A program made the position numbers and the translations under genes. This document shows positions 25,357 through 33,808 of a stretch of DNA of 47,698 nucleotides, piece by piece (position 1 is the stretch's first letter; each line of letters begins with the position of its first letter). This DNA is from Nitrososphaeraceae archaeon (GTDB lineage Archaea > Thermoproteota > Nitrososphaeria > Nitrososphaerales > Nitrososphaeraceae): assembly GCA_016782225.1 (NCBI GenBank), contig JADDOW010000100.1, positions 1 through 47,698 of the forward strand. Reading direction: 5' to 3'. Below the pieces are notes generated by a model. It saw only the letters and a program-made list of their open reading frames with translations. It had not been told where the DNA came from and ran no database searches.

Positions 25357-25783
25357 TTCATATTCATTATTATAATTATAATTATGATTATTGTTATTAT
25401 GGCGAGTATAATTTAATATTTTGATTTCCAATATCAAATGTATTGTTTTGATGCTTGTTTTTAAAGGTACAATATTAGGTAACAGGCCCTATGGCCAGTA
25501 TATTGTTGTGTTATATGAGATATCTTTGGAAACCGGTTAATAAAATAGCCAAAGTCTTCAAATATCTTGTGGCTGTTTGATTGTACAAAGGCCAAATTTT
25601 AAATCCGGAAATTGATGGTAAGATTTCATTCTGAACCACGCATGAATTTTCTAATAGTTTCTAAATTCTGTTTAGATTGTGTGGAATATGTTATTGCAAT
25701 ACAAGCATGTAGTTTTTTCCATTCTTGTAGGTTTTGTTTTAATGGTGTATTCTTTATATTTTTAAAGGGGTCTTTTAAAAATA
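25357..25783. other. Spacer between pyrB and cutA with a stem-loop
   Basis: No convincing gene. An outer stem ACAATAT (25469-25475) / ATATTGT (25500-25506) encloses GGCC-CTAT-GGCC (25485-25496). An AACCGGTT palindrome follows at 25531-25538. The patch is richer in G+C than its surroundings and could be a small structured RNA or a transcript end. Two short frames here (25612-25800 plus strand, 25626-25841 minus strand) were not accepted. Confidence 0.35.
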
Positions 25784-26128
25784 ATGACGAGTATGGTTGA
25801 TAAAGAGTCCTCCCAAAATGGTGTAATTTTGATTTCAACATTCTCTGATGAGAAATCGCTAATTGCTCTATCTAATAGCCTAATAGCGGAAAAAAGGGTT
25901 TGTGCATGCGTAAACTATACGACGACAAAATCTATTTATATGTGGAATTCTAAACTGCATCAAGAAACGGAGTTTCTGGCTTTTTTTAAAACTACATCCG
26001 ATCTTGCCGAAAAGTTAAAGACTGAAATAGAGAATAATCATCCTTATGATGTTCCTGAAATAGTTATCATTAAAATGAGTGATGTCTCATCAGAATATTT
26101 TGATTGGATGCATAAAAATACCCATTGA
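25784..26128 (+). CDS. cutA: CutA1-like divalent cation tolerance protein
   Basis: CutA1 is a small trimeric PII-like protein, linked in name to copper tolerance but of unclear role. The family signature is complete: ILISTFSDEKSLIALSNSLIAEKRVCACVN, then YMWNSKLHQETEFLAFFKTT and the C-terminal HPYDVPEIVIIKM (compare HPYExPEI). It is 114 residues long. ATG 25784 is used; ATG 25793 is possible. It is convergent with the pelota gene. Confidence 0.92.
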   Translation: MTSMVDKESSQNGVILISTFSDEKSLIALSNSLIAEKRVCACVNYTTTKSIYMWNSKLHQETEFLAFFKTTSDLAEKLKTEIENNHPYDVPEIVIIKMSDVSSEYFDWMHKNTH

Positions 26129-26140
26129 ATGACAATAGTG

Positions 26141-27217
26141 TTAGTTAATTTGAAAGCGTAATAAAGCAATGATTCCTCCAAGTGATGAAACTCTCATTCC
26201 AATATCTGTTGATGAATCTGTTGCAAAAGTTTTTACATTTTTTTTACTTTCAATTTCGTTTAACATTTTTATAAATTCATCTTCCTTCATCTCAAAAAAA
26301 ACTTTATCGGAGTAGACCATCTTATCTATGGCATTTAATGAATTTGCATATCTTATTTCATTTATTCCTATTGCAAATTTTTTCTCTCCTTTATTTATCT
26401 GATACATCACATTGTCTAGTATTGTTGAGACCATGGCGATTTTACTATTTGCAAGAATCTCTTTCATTGCATCTGATCTTAGAAATACAAAAAACCCATC
26501 TTCGCCAGAGGTTTCTATGCCCTCAGTCAGCATAAGATCTTTGTTTTTGTATGATTCTTCTTTTTCTTTTAAGTAATTGAGAAATTTTCTCTTTGTCTCT
26601 CCGGGGCCAAAAATTATTATTTTTATCCCAATTTCTTCTTTATAAACGTCTAAAGAGTTTTTGATGTTTTCAAAATAACTTTTAATATGGGTTTCGTTCT
26701 TTTGGTTTGCCGAATATCTCTTTCCGCTTTTTCCGGAATATATATTTGGAATAATTTTTAAATTTGTTCCAATTAGTTTTGCAATAGAAGTTTCTTCTGA
26801 ATCCATCGAAACCAAGATGTATTTAAATTCTGACACCGAACCTGTTATCAAATTCAAATAATCCTCAGTCCATCTTGATTTTTCTAAAATTATTGTATCG
26901 TTGATTTTTACTCCAATAGAGTGGTATAATCCCTTTGGAATGCTTTCGTTATTTGATGTAACTATTGTTCCAGATACTTTTAATCTCTCGATTGTGTTGT
27001 CAAAGCTTATTTTTTCTATTCTTAAGTTTATCTTTACTTTGATTCTCTCTCCCTTATCTGGCCTAGCAAATTCTTTTTCTTGTTTTATAACTCTAGTAGT
27101 ATCCGCAATTATGTTGTCTCCTATTTCTATCACTCTTCTTAAATTAAAAAGATCGTCTGGTTCCTCAGGCGTAATTGCTATTTTGTTCTCTGAATCTTTT
27201 AACCTATTTGTCTTCAT
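26141..27217 (-). CDS. pelA: mRNA surveillance protein pelota
   Basis: Pelota/Dom34 binds the empty A site of stalled ribosomes and, with ABCE1, splits them. The N-terminal Sm-like domain (EPDDLFNLRRVIEIGDNIIADTTR... KINLRIEKISFDNTIERLKVSGTI) is diagnostic. The middle and C-terminal eRF1-like domains follow, with IIFGPGETKRKFLNYLKE and VFFEMKEDEFIKMLNEI, ending in SSLGGIIALLRF. It lacks the GGQ motif, as pelota should. The length of 358 residues is typical. The gene upstream on the same strand is a TrmB regulator, 330 nt away. Confidence 0.94.
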   Translation of the reverse strand: MKTNRLKDSENKIAITPEEPDDLFNLRRVIEIGDNIIADTTRVIKQEKEFARPDKGERIKVKINLRIEKISFDNTIERLKVSGTIVTSNNESIPKGLYHSIGVKINDTIILEKSRWTEDYLNLITGSVSEFKYILVSMDSEETSIAKLIGTNLKIIPNIYSGKSGKRYSANQKNETHIKSYFENIKNSLDVYKEEIGIKIIIFGPGETKRKFLNYLKEKEESYKNKDLMLTEGIETSGEDGFFVFLRSDAMKEILANSKIAMVSTILDNVMYQINKGEKKFAIGINEIRYANSLNAIDKMVYSDKVFFEMKEDEFIKMLNEIESKKNVKTFATDSSTDIGMRVSSLGGIIALLRFQIN

Positions 27218-27547
27218 AGTTGTTGTAAATTGATCTTTAATTTTTTTATCGTTATTATAAAGCTTCTTTAATATGGTAACTAATATGCTATTTCATTTTT
27301 TTGGGTATGTGCAGGAAAAAGTTAACTGTAATGTACGTCCATTATAAGGTCAATATGATGTTTATTCAAGTAAACCTAACGGATTGGTCGTTATTATCAT
27401 TTTTTTATTTATCGTTTATAACACAGGTTTATTAACATGTAGGGACAAACTCCTTACTCAAGATCTACTTCATCTTATCAGCAGGGCATTTCAATTCATC
27501 GTTTGTCCGACCGTTTGTATGCTTCTCTGCTAATAAACTTTATTCAT
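27218..27547. other. Spacer upstream of pelota with a long-range inverted repeat
   Basis: No gene. GGACAAAC (27443-27450) and GTTTGTCC (27501-27508) are perfect inverted repeats 50 nt apart, and CGTTTGT occurs twice in tandem spacing. Promoter elements for pelota presumably lie near 27240-27260. Confidence 0.35.
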
Positions 27548-28333
27548 TTATGTTTTTTCAAACCTTTTTCCGTCTTGCCACAAGTATTTAAAATAATCTT
27601 TTGCAAAACTTGCTAATCCTATATGCTCTGCCCATATTGCAATTATGTCATAGTTGTTATTTTCATTGTTATCGTTTTTGCCCTCACCAAGTAAAATTAA
27701 CACTTGCTTTGAATCACCTATTACTCCCCCACCAAACATGCTATTTTTTAATCTTATTTCGGCAACCCTTGACATTGTTTTTATTATTTCCGCGCTGGTT
27801 TCCTCAGATACTAGAATAATTATTTTCACACCTTTTTCACAAAGTTCTCGCAGAAATGGTTGGATGGATTTAATAACCGTATCTGGAATTTTTGGAATTG
27901 CAATTAAAAGCTCTTCTTTGGTGGATTGAATAATTTCGGTAATTTTAGATGCTATGTTATAAAGTCCACTTACTACCCATATGTCTGGTTTTTCTTTTAA
28001 ACCCGTTTTCTCATATATGGGCATCAATTCATTTATTATGGTGTTTCTGTTATTCCTAATGCTGTTTTCCATTTCTACCATCATTGCCTCTACAGCAGTA
28101 GAAGGGGATTTAGGAAAGAAATTCTGAGGCCTTAAATTATCTGAATAAGTCCACCCTCTTACATATAAGCTGTTTAAAACATCATATATCTTTGAATAAG
28201 GCACACCCGATCTCCTGCTGATTTCTGCAGCAGTAGTTGCCCCGGTAGATAATAATGCTGTATAAACCCTTATCTCATAATTTGTTAATCCAAGGCTTTC
28301 CATCGATTTTTTTGCCTTGTCGCTAATTTCCAT
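27548..28333 (-). CDS. TrmB family transcriptional regulator
   Basis: The N-terminal winged helix is clear: LGLTNYEIRVYTALLSTGATTAAEISRRSGVPYSKIYDVLNSLYVRGW (about residues 14-61). It is followed by the TrmB linker PSTAVEAMMVEMENSIRN. A PLD-like effector domain follows (residues 110-255) with STKEELLIAIPKIP and IQPFLRELCEKGVKIIILV. TrmB proteins respond to small molecules, often sugars; the ligand here is unknown. It is divergent from the Tes-like radical SAM gene, with 76 nt between start codons, so it probably controls that gene or itself. Confidence 0.88.
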   Translation of the reverse strand: MEISDKAKKSMESLGLTNYEIRVYTALLSTGATTAAEISRRSGVPYSKIYDVLNSLYVRGWTYSDNLRPQNFFPKSPSTAVEAMMVEMENSIRNNRNTIINELMPIYEKTGLKEKPDIWVVSGLYNIASKITEIIQSTKEELLIAIPKIPDTVIKSIQPFLRELCEKGVKIIILVSEETSAEIIKTMSRVAEIRLKNSMFGGGVIGDSKQVLILLGEGKNDNNENNNYDIIAIWAEHIGLASFAKDYFKYLWQDGKRFEKT

Positions 28334-28409
28334 TCTTTTATGTGAATAATTTAAGCAAAGATATTAAATCTATCTTTCCTTTTTGTTTACTGACTATACA
28401 CCGTAGTAT

Positions 28410-30161
28410 TTGTCAGATCATGTTTATAAAGGAAAAATATTAAAGAAAATAGGCCTATATATGGATCTAATACATATTTCTAATTTAACTAGTAAAACTG
28501 TTGGTTCTAAACGCACAATACGCTACACTCAGAGCATCTGCCCGGATTGTAATATGATTCTGGATGCTGAAGTGTTTGAGCGGGAGGGTAAGGTATTCAT
28601 GACAAAAACCTGTCCTAGTCATGGAGAATGTGAAGAATTATACTTTGGTTCCTATGAGATGTATAAAAAGTTTAGCACTTATTGGATGGATGGAAAAGGA
28701 GCCCAATCTCCAAATGTCATGGTAGACAAATGTGCCTGTCCTACTAATTGTGGTCTATGCACAAATCATCTTTCTCATTCTGGATTGGCAAACATAATTG
28801 TAACCAATAGATGTGATCTCACATGTTGGTATTGTTTCTTTTATGTAAAAAAGGGCTTAGAGGGTGCTTACCTATATGAACCTAACCATGAACAAGTTCG
28901 TGCAATGATGAAGACTTTAAAATCAGAGAGACCAATTGCCGGTAATTCAATTCAAATTACAGGTGGTGAACCTATGCTAAGGGATGACTTGACTGCATTA
29001 ATTAAAATCATGAAAGAGGAAGGTGTAGATCATGTCCAACTCAATACTAATGGGATAAAGTTAGCGCTCTCTCCGGAGACCATGAGGCAAATTAGAATGG
29101 CTGGTGTAAGCAACCTCTATTTGTCTTTTGATGGTGTAACCCCAAGAACTAATCCTAAAAACCACTGGGAGGTTCCATCTACTTTGGAATCTGCAAGAAA
29201 ATGTGGGATGACTGTCGTATTTGTACCCACGGTTATTAAATCTATTAATGATCATGAATTGGGTGGAATCATACGCTTTGCACAAAAGAACATGGATGTT
29301 GTTCATGCGGTAAACTTCCAACCTGTGTCGTTAACTGGTAGAATGGGCAAAAAGGAAAGAGAAAAGTACAGAATTACTATTCCTGATTGTATCGAGAGAA
29401 TTGAAGAACAAACCAATGGTGAAATATCAAAAGATGGTTGGTTTCCGGTTCCATCATGTATGCCTATGACCAATGTTATAGAGGCATTTAGCAAAAAACC
29501 AAAATATGAGTTATCTATCCATTTTGCATGCGGTGCAGGAACATATGTATTTGAAGATACCCAAACTAAGAAACTGATGCCACTTACATCATTTGTCGAT
29601 ATTAAAGGGTTATTAGAATACTTTGAAGAAAAAACTGATGAGATTAAATCCGGATCTAATAGATATTGGACAATGTTGGAAGTAATAAGAAAATTAAATC
29701 AATTTGTTGACAGATCAAAGCAGCCTCATGGATTGGACTTGGGCAGGATGTTTTCTAGTATTCTGCTTAAACAAAATTTTGATTCAGTAGGTTCATGGCA
29801 TGTAAGATCATTATTCCTAGGAATGATGCATTTCCAAGACAAATATAACGAAGATTTGGAAAGGCTGCAAAGATGCGATATCCATTACCTGACTCCTGAT
29901 TTGCGTATTGTACCATTTTGTGCCTTTAATGTAATTCCTGAATGGTATAGGGATAGAATACAAAAGAAATATAGTATTCCTGTGGAAGAGTGGGAAAAAG
30001 AACACGGTCAAACTTTGGAAGCTGGTCTCTATCGTGGTATAATGAGAAAAGGAAAGTCTGAGGCTCAAATGGGGTGTGCTGTATCGGAAATGCATAAAGC
30101 CGCCTCAGAATCTGAAGACCACCGTGGAGTTGAATTGAGAAATGGCATGGCTGGTGCTTGA
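28410..30161 (+). CDS. Radical SAM enzyme, tetraether synthase (Tes)-like
   Basis: The protein matches the Tes/MJ0619-type radical SAM family, which couples two archaeol chains to make tetraether lipids (GDGT). The radical SAM cluster motif is Cys135-x3-Cys139-x2-Cys142 (CDLTCWYC), with GGEP at 185-188. N-terminal cysteines CPDC (44, 47), CPSHGEC (68, 74) and CACPTNCGLC (108-117) suit a rubredoxin-like site and further clusters seen in that family. The C-terminal half (AWYRDRIQKKYS-like region, WHVRSLFLGMMHFQDKYNEDLERLQRC) also agrees. The start is TTG at 28410 or ATG at 28461. GDGTs including crenarchaeol are the main lipids of ammonia-oxidising archaea, so the role fits. A related methyltransferase of the same family cannot be excluded. 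Confidence 0.72.
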   Translation: MSDHVYKGKILKKIGLYMDLIHISNLTSKTVGSKRTIRYTQSICPDCNMILDAEVFEREGKVFMTKTCPSHGECEELYFGSYEMYKKFSTYWMDGKGAQSPNVMVDKCACPTNCGLCTNHLSHSGLANIIVTNRCDLTCWYCFFYVKKGLEGAYLYEPNHEQVRAMMKTLKSERPIAGNSIQITGGEPMLRDDLTALIKIMKEEGVDHVQLNTNGIKLALSPETMRQIRMAGVSNLYLSFDGVTPRTNPKNHWEVPSTLESARKCGMTVVFVPTVIKSINDHELGGIIRFAQKNMDVVHAVNFQPVSLTGRMGKKEREKYRITIPDCIERIEEQTNGEISKDGWFPVPSCMPMTNVIEAFSKKPKYELSIHFACGAGTYVFEDTQTKKLMPLTSFVDIKGLLEYFEEKTDEIKSGSNRYWTMLEVIRKLNQFVDRSKQPHGLDLGRMFSSILLKQNFDSVGSWHVRSLFLGMMHFQDKYNEDLERLQRCDIHYLTPDLRIVPFCAFNVIPEWYRDRIQKKYSIPVEEWEKEHGQTLEAGLYRGIMRKGKSEAQMGCAVSEMHKAASESEDHRGVELRNGMAGA

Positions 30162-30317
30162 TCTCAATTCCCTTTTATAATTTATTTAACTAAACCATCA
30201 AACAAAAAAATTGATACTAAAAATTTTATATAAAAATAATATTTTTGATTGTTATTAATTTTTCTTATGTTTTTGTAGATAATTTTAAATAACATGAAAA
30301 CGTAGCGTATAGTGTAA

Positions 30318-30737
30318 ATGCCGTCTTCATCAATAAATGCAATAACTAGAATGAGTGCAACTCTAAAAGATCTATTTATTTACATATATGATTTGTCTCC
30401 ATTGGATATGGATTTGTTACTCACATTGATTAAATATAACGATAAACAAATGACTTTGGAGGACTTATCCAAAGCTGTAAACAGGGATAAAAGCACTGTT
30501 TTCAGATCATTGCAAAAACTAACTGGCTTGGGAATCTGCGTAAAGGAAAGTAGAACCCTAAAAGAAGGGGGTCATTTTCACGTATATTCCTCCATTTCTA
30601 GAGATATCTTTAAACTAGAAACAGAAAAACGTGTAAAAGAATTGGAACAAAGTTTAAGGAGGATTTTGAAGAAATTTGAAGATGATTTAGATGTAATGTT
30701 GGATGATGTATATAAGAAAAAAAAATACGCTGAATAG
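30318..30737 (+). CDS. Winged-helix regulator with C-terminal coiled coil
   Basis: The first 20 residues are variable. The HTH core is LDMDLLLTLIKYNDKQMTLEDLSKAVNRDKSTVFRSLQKLTGLGICVKES (about 31-80), typical of TrmB/MarR-like archaeal regulators that read a single wing. A long amphipathic helix follows (ETEKRVKELEQSLRRILKKFEDDLDVMLDDVY), probably a dimerising coiled coil. There is no ligand domain. It lies 156 nt after the Tes-like gene and three bases before the histidine kinase ATG, so it belongs with the two-component genes as an operon. Confidence 0.75.
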   Translation: MPSSSINAITRMSATLKDLFIYIYDLSPLDMDLLLTLIKYNDKQMTLEDLSKAVNRDKSTVFRSLQKLTGLGICVKESRTLKEGGHFHVYSSISRDIFKLETEKRVKELEQSLRRILKKFEDDLDVMLDDVYKKKKYAE

Positions 30738-30740
30738 CGA

Positions 30741-32294
30741 ATGTCTATTATTATAGATAGCGTCAATTTTCATAATTTTGATACTTTATTTGAAAACTCG
30801 GAACCAAAATTCATAGATATTTATCTTAACTCTTTTTCCTCTTTTCTATTCCTAAAAAATAGTTCATTTCACAATTCATTGAAATTGATTTCTAAAAAAA
30901 GTTTTTCTAACGTTCGTATCTTGGCAGTATGTGATGATAATCAATTTGATTCAATCTGTGACTTATTTTCACCAATTAGTAGTGTCTATGTTAATAATAT
31001 TTCATCTTTTTCGGAACAGCAAGAAAATTTGATAACAATCACCATCAACAAAAAAATAATGTATCTTTTTAAAATAAATTATGATGAATCTAAAAAAACA
31101 TTTAATTGTAATTTGTATAACATTATTTTTAATGAATTGGTCTGTTTTTTCTCAATTGTATATGATTTCCTATGGTATGCTATAGAAAAAAACAAATCAT
31201 TGGAAAAACGCAATATATTCCAGCAAGATTTTATAGATATCGCCTCTCATCAATTACGGAATCCTATTTTACCCATAATAGGATTTTCTAAAATATTAAA
31301 GTCAAAAATAAAAGATTCGGCCATACTGGAATATATTGATATAATAATTAGAAATGGGGAAAAGCTAAGAGACATCGCAAATGATATATTGGATATTTCT
31401 AGAATTGAAACAAATTCAATAAGGATTAACAAAGAATTTTTTGACATTGACAAAATTTTATCTGATCTTATTGGTGAATATCAGGACATATCTGTTAGAG
31501 AATCAGTTGGTATTAAATTCATTTATTGTGGCAAGCCCGGTTTATTAATTGAAGCCGATAAATCTCTAATTTCACAAGCATTTGACAATTTGTTAAATAA
31601 TTCATATTTTTTCACAAAAAATAATCACGGTCAGGAAATAATAGTTAGTTTGTCTCAAAAAAATGCCTCCCGTGTTACTATAACTATTGAAGATGAAGGG
31701 CATCTGATGCAAATAAAAGATCTCAATCAGCTATTTACAAAATTTTTCACAAAATCGATTGGAGGAACTGGTTTAGGCTTGTTTATTTCTAAAAAACTAT
31801 TTGATATTCATGGTGGAACTATCGATATAAAAAATAGATCCCCTGACATAGGCTTGGAGTTTATCATAGAGCTCCCTATATCGGATCATAAACCGTCTTC
31901 TCAACCCATAGGAAATACCTTATATAATAATAGAATATTACTTATAGACGAGTCTTCAGAAAACCTACACCTAATTAAAAATAGAATTCAAGAGTTAGGC
32001 TATGATTTAGATTATTATGGAGATCCCCTAAATGCTACTGAACATTTCGTCTCTGGTAAATATTCTTTGGTTTTTTTAGGTATAGATATTGGAGGTTTTG
32101 ATGGGTTTGATCTTTATGATGAATTGAAAAAACGCGATAATGATATCAAAGGCTATTTTATAACATCTAACAAAATAAATAAAGACGCAATAGATGTGTT
32201 CTTCGATAAGGGTATACAGTACGATCAGTTCATATATAAACCCATTCTATTAGACTCAATTGTAAAAATTATTAAGAAAGAGCATACTACTTAG
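30741..32294 (+). CDS. Hybrid histidine kinase with degenerate receiver
   Basis: Residues 1-150 form a sensor that, in NVRILAVCDDN... YVNNISSF... VYDFLWYAIEK, resembles the PLD/TrmB-like input domain common in Nitrososphaeria kinases. The HisKA H-box is DIASHQLRNPI with His170. The ATPase domain has QAFDNLLNNS (N box) and GGTGLGLFISKKL (G box, 341-353). A receiver domain occupies 397-514, with the acidic pair LLIDE and a conserved lysine in FIYKPI. However, the phosphoacceptor position is Gly447 (FLGIDIGGFDG) where LLDIxMPxMDG is expected. The receiver is therefore unlikely to be phosphorylated in the usual way. No transmembrane segment is obvious, so sensing is cytoplasmic. It is followed 52 nt later by a stand-alone receiver with an intact aspartate. 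Confidence 0.85.
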   Translation: MSIIIDSVNFHNFDTLFENSEPKFIDIYLNSFSSFLFLKNSSFHNSLKLISKKSFSNVRILAVCDDNQFDSICDLFSPISSVYVNNISSFSEQQENLITITINKKIMYLFKINYDESKKTFNCNLYNIIFNELVCFFSIVYDFLWYAIEKNKSLEKRNIFQQDFIDIASHQLRNPILPIIGFSKILKSKIKDSAILEYIDIIIRNGEKLRDIANDILDISRIETNSIRINKEFFDIDKILSDLIGEYQDISVRESVGIKFIYCGKPGLLIEADKSLISQAFDNLLNNSYFFTKNNHGQEIIVSLSQKNASRVTITIEDEGHLMQIKDLNQLFTKFFTKSIGGTGLGLFISKKLFDIHGGTIDIKNRSPDIGLEFIIELPISDHKPSSQPIGNTLYNNRILLIDESSENLHLIKNRIQELGYDLDYYGDPLNATEHFVSGKYSLVFLGIDIGGFDGFDLYDELKKRDNDIKGYFITSNKINKDAIDVFFDKGIQYDQFIYKPILLDSIVKIIKKEHTT

Positions 32295-32346
32295 GTTTTA
32301 ATACATTTATCAGAAAATTTTTCTATTTGTTATTTTTATTTAATTT

Positions 32347-32892
32347 ATGAATGTTTTGATTATTGAAGACGATGCTGATATATGCTATTTGTATTCTATT
32401 TGGCTTAAAGAATTTGATTGTGATTGTGTTATTGCCAGGACTGTTGAAGATGGCCTTTATGAATATCACAAATCACTAAAGCAAAATTCTGCTAATCTCA
32501 ATAGTTTTGATTTAATTGTATTAGATTATGATCTACCGCCAAAAAAAGATACTTCTCTGTCTACTAAAAATGGTTTATATGTAGCAAAAGAAGTATTGCG
32601 TTTAAATAGAGATCAAAGAATAATATTTGCTTCTGCATGGCCTCAAAAAATTTTTAACGAATACATGGAAAGCTTGAAATGTTTCATAGAAATCCTTCAA
32701 AAACCGTTCGAAAAAGATCTTTTTATTAAAATGATACAAGATACATTTGTTTTTGATACCTTGAAAAAGGTTGTAATAGATATGAGGAAAAATAATGTAA
32801 ATCCAAACGAACCCAATCCTGAAAGTTATGTTAATCTTTTTGAGCTTTTATGGAAATTACAAAAAGATACTTTTGACACCACTGATAATTAA
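32347..32892 (+). CDS. Stand-alone response regulator receiver protein
   Basis: It contains only a CheY-like receiver domain: IIEDDADI (acidic pocket residues 7-9), LIVLDYDLPPKKD (phosphoacceptor Asp60), FASAW (switch Ser/Thr) and LQKPFEK (conserved Lys). An insertion with KDTSLSTKNG lengthens the loop after the aspartate. The last 50 residues (VNPNEPNPESYVNLFELLWKLQKD) are helical and have no recognised output. It is presumably the phosphorylation target of the upstream kinase, taking the place of that kinase's own defective receiver; this is inference from adjacency. Confidence 0.85.
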   Translation: MNVLIIEDDADICYLYSIWLKEFDCDCVIARTVEDGLYEYHKSLKQNSANLNSFDLIVLDYDLPPKKDTSLSTKNGLYVAKEVLRLNRDQRIIFASAWPQKIFNEYMESLKCFIEILQKPFEKDLFIKMIQDTFVFDTLKKVVIDMRKNNVNPNEPNPESYVNLFELLWKLQKDTFDTTDN

Positions 32893-32938
32893 CTATTTCC
32901 TAATAAGATTTAATTTAAAGAATAGTTGAAATTTGATT

Positions 32939-33796
32939 ATGTCTTCTATGAAGTACGTGCAAATAGACCTACAGAATGATGTTGCTGTTTTAAAAATACA
33001 TAGACCCGAAGCACTCAATGCAATGAATTTAGATGTTATATCCGAATTATCTCGAGCAATAGATTTAATTTCTGTTGATCAGGGAATAAAGGTATTGATT
33101 ATTACTGGTTCAGGTGAACGATCTTTTTGTGCTGGAGCCGATATTTCGTATATGGTCGATATCGATGCTGTTACTGCTGAAAAATACGCGTCCTCTGCCC
33201 AATCTATGTTAAACAAGATTGAAAAAATGGAAAAACCTGTAATTGCTGCTATAAATGGTTTTGCTCTTGGTGGGGGCTGCGAACTTGCTTTAGTCTGTGA
33301 TCTAAGGATAGCTTCTGAAAATGCGAAAATGGGACAACCTGAAGTTACAATCGGAATTCCACCGGGATGGGGAGGGACCCAACGATTGTTGAGAATAATA
33401 GGTCCGGCAAAGGCCAAAGAAATGATTTTTACAGGAAAGATGATCTCTGCTCAAGAAGCTGAAAGCATAGGCCTTGTCAATAAGGTTGTTTCACTTACCA
33501 ATGAGGATAAATCACAATTAGATTCATCTCTAGATCAAAAGAGTGAGAAGGAAAAAAATATGGCTCTCTCAAAAATCCTTAACAATAAACTTTTAGAGCA
33601 TTCTGTGTCATTAGCTAAAGAAATCACTAAAAATAGCTTTAATGCAATAAAAATTAGTAAAATGCTGATAAATAAAGGCATGGATGCAGATATCGACACT
33701 GGATTAAGATTGGAGATTTACGGCTGGGCGCTATGTTTTGCTCATGAGGATAGGCAAAAAATGATGTCTGCATTTCTTAATAAAAGTAAAAGATAA
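32939..33796 (+). CDS. Enoyl-CoA hydratase/crotonase family protein
   Basis: This is a crotonase-fold enzyme with both catalytic glutamates in place: GGGCELALVCDLRIAS and GQPEVTIGIPPGWGGTQRL. The oxyanion-hole loop is CAGADISYM. In Nitrosopumilus the homologue (Nmar_1308, from memory) acts as 3-hydroxypropionyl-CoA dehydratase and crotonyl-CoA hydratase in autotrophic carbon fixation, so the same role is likely. ATG at 32939 is preferred; TTG at 32933 is two codons upstream. About 30 residues inserted near position 185-215 (NEDKSQLDSSLDQKSEKEKN) are charged, low-complexity and unusual for the family. It is not clustered with other cycle genes except the distant thiolase. Confidence 0.88.
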   Translation: MSSMKYVQIDLQNDVAVLKIHRPEALNAMNLDVISELSRAIDLISVDQGIKVLIITGSGERSFCAGADISYMVDIDAVTAEKYASSAQSMLNKIEKMEKPVIAAINGFALGGGCELALVCDLRIASENAKMGQPEVTIGIPPGWGGTQRLLRIIGPAKAKEMIFTGKMISAQEAESIGLVNKVVSLTNEDKSQLDSSLDQKSEKEKNMALSKILNNKLLEHSVSLAKEITKNSFNAIKISKMLINKGMDADIDTGLRLEIYGWALCFAHEDRQKMMSAFLNKSKR

Positions 33797-33808
33797 CTTT
33801 TCTATCAT

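Noticed and set aside
25612-25800. 62-codon plus-strand frame overlapping the start of cutA, rich in Cys and Phe
   Set aside because: It overlaps the cutA start codon and has no family motif; the T-rich codons give Phe and Cys by composition alone.
25626-25841. 71-codon minus-strand frame over the cutA promoter
   Set aside because: It lies antisense to the 5' end of a real gene, with no motif or promoter to support it.
31988-32130. Asp449 of the kinase receiver as the phosphoacceptor
   Set aside because: Aligned to LLDIxMPxMDG through the conserved FDG, the acceptor position is Gly447; Asp449 is two residues late. It could still act if the loop is rearranged, but that is not assumed.
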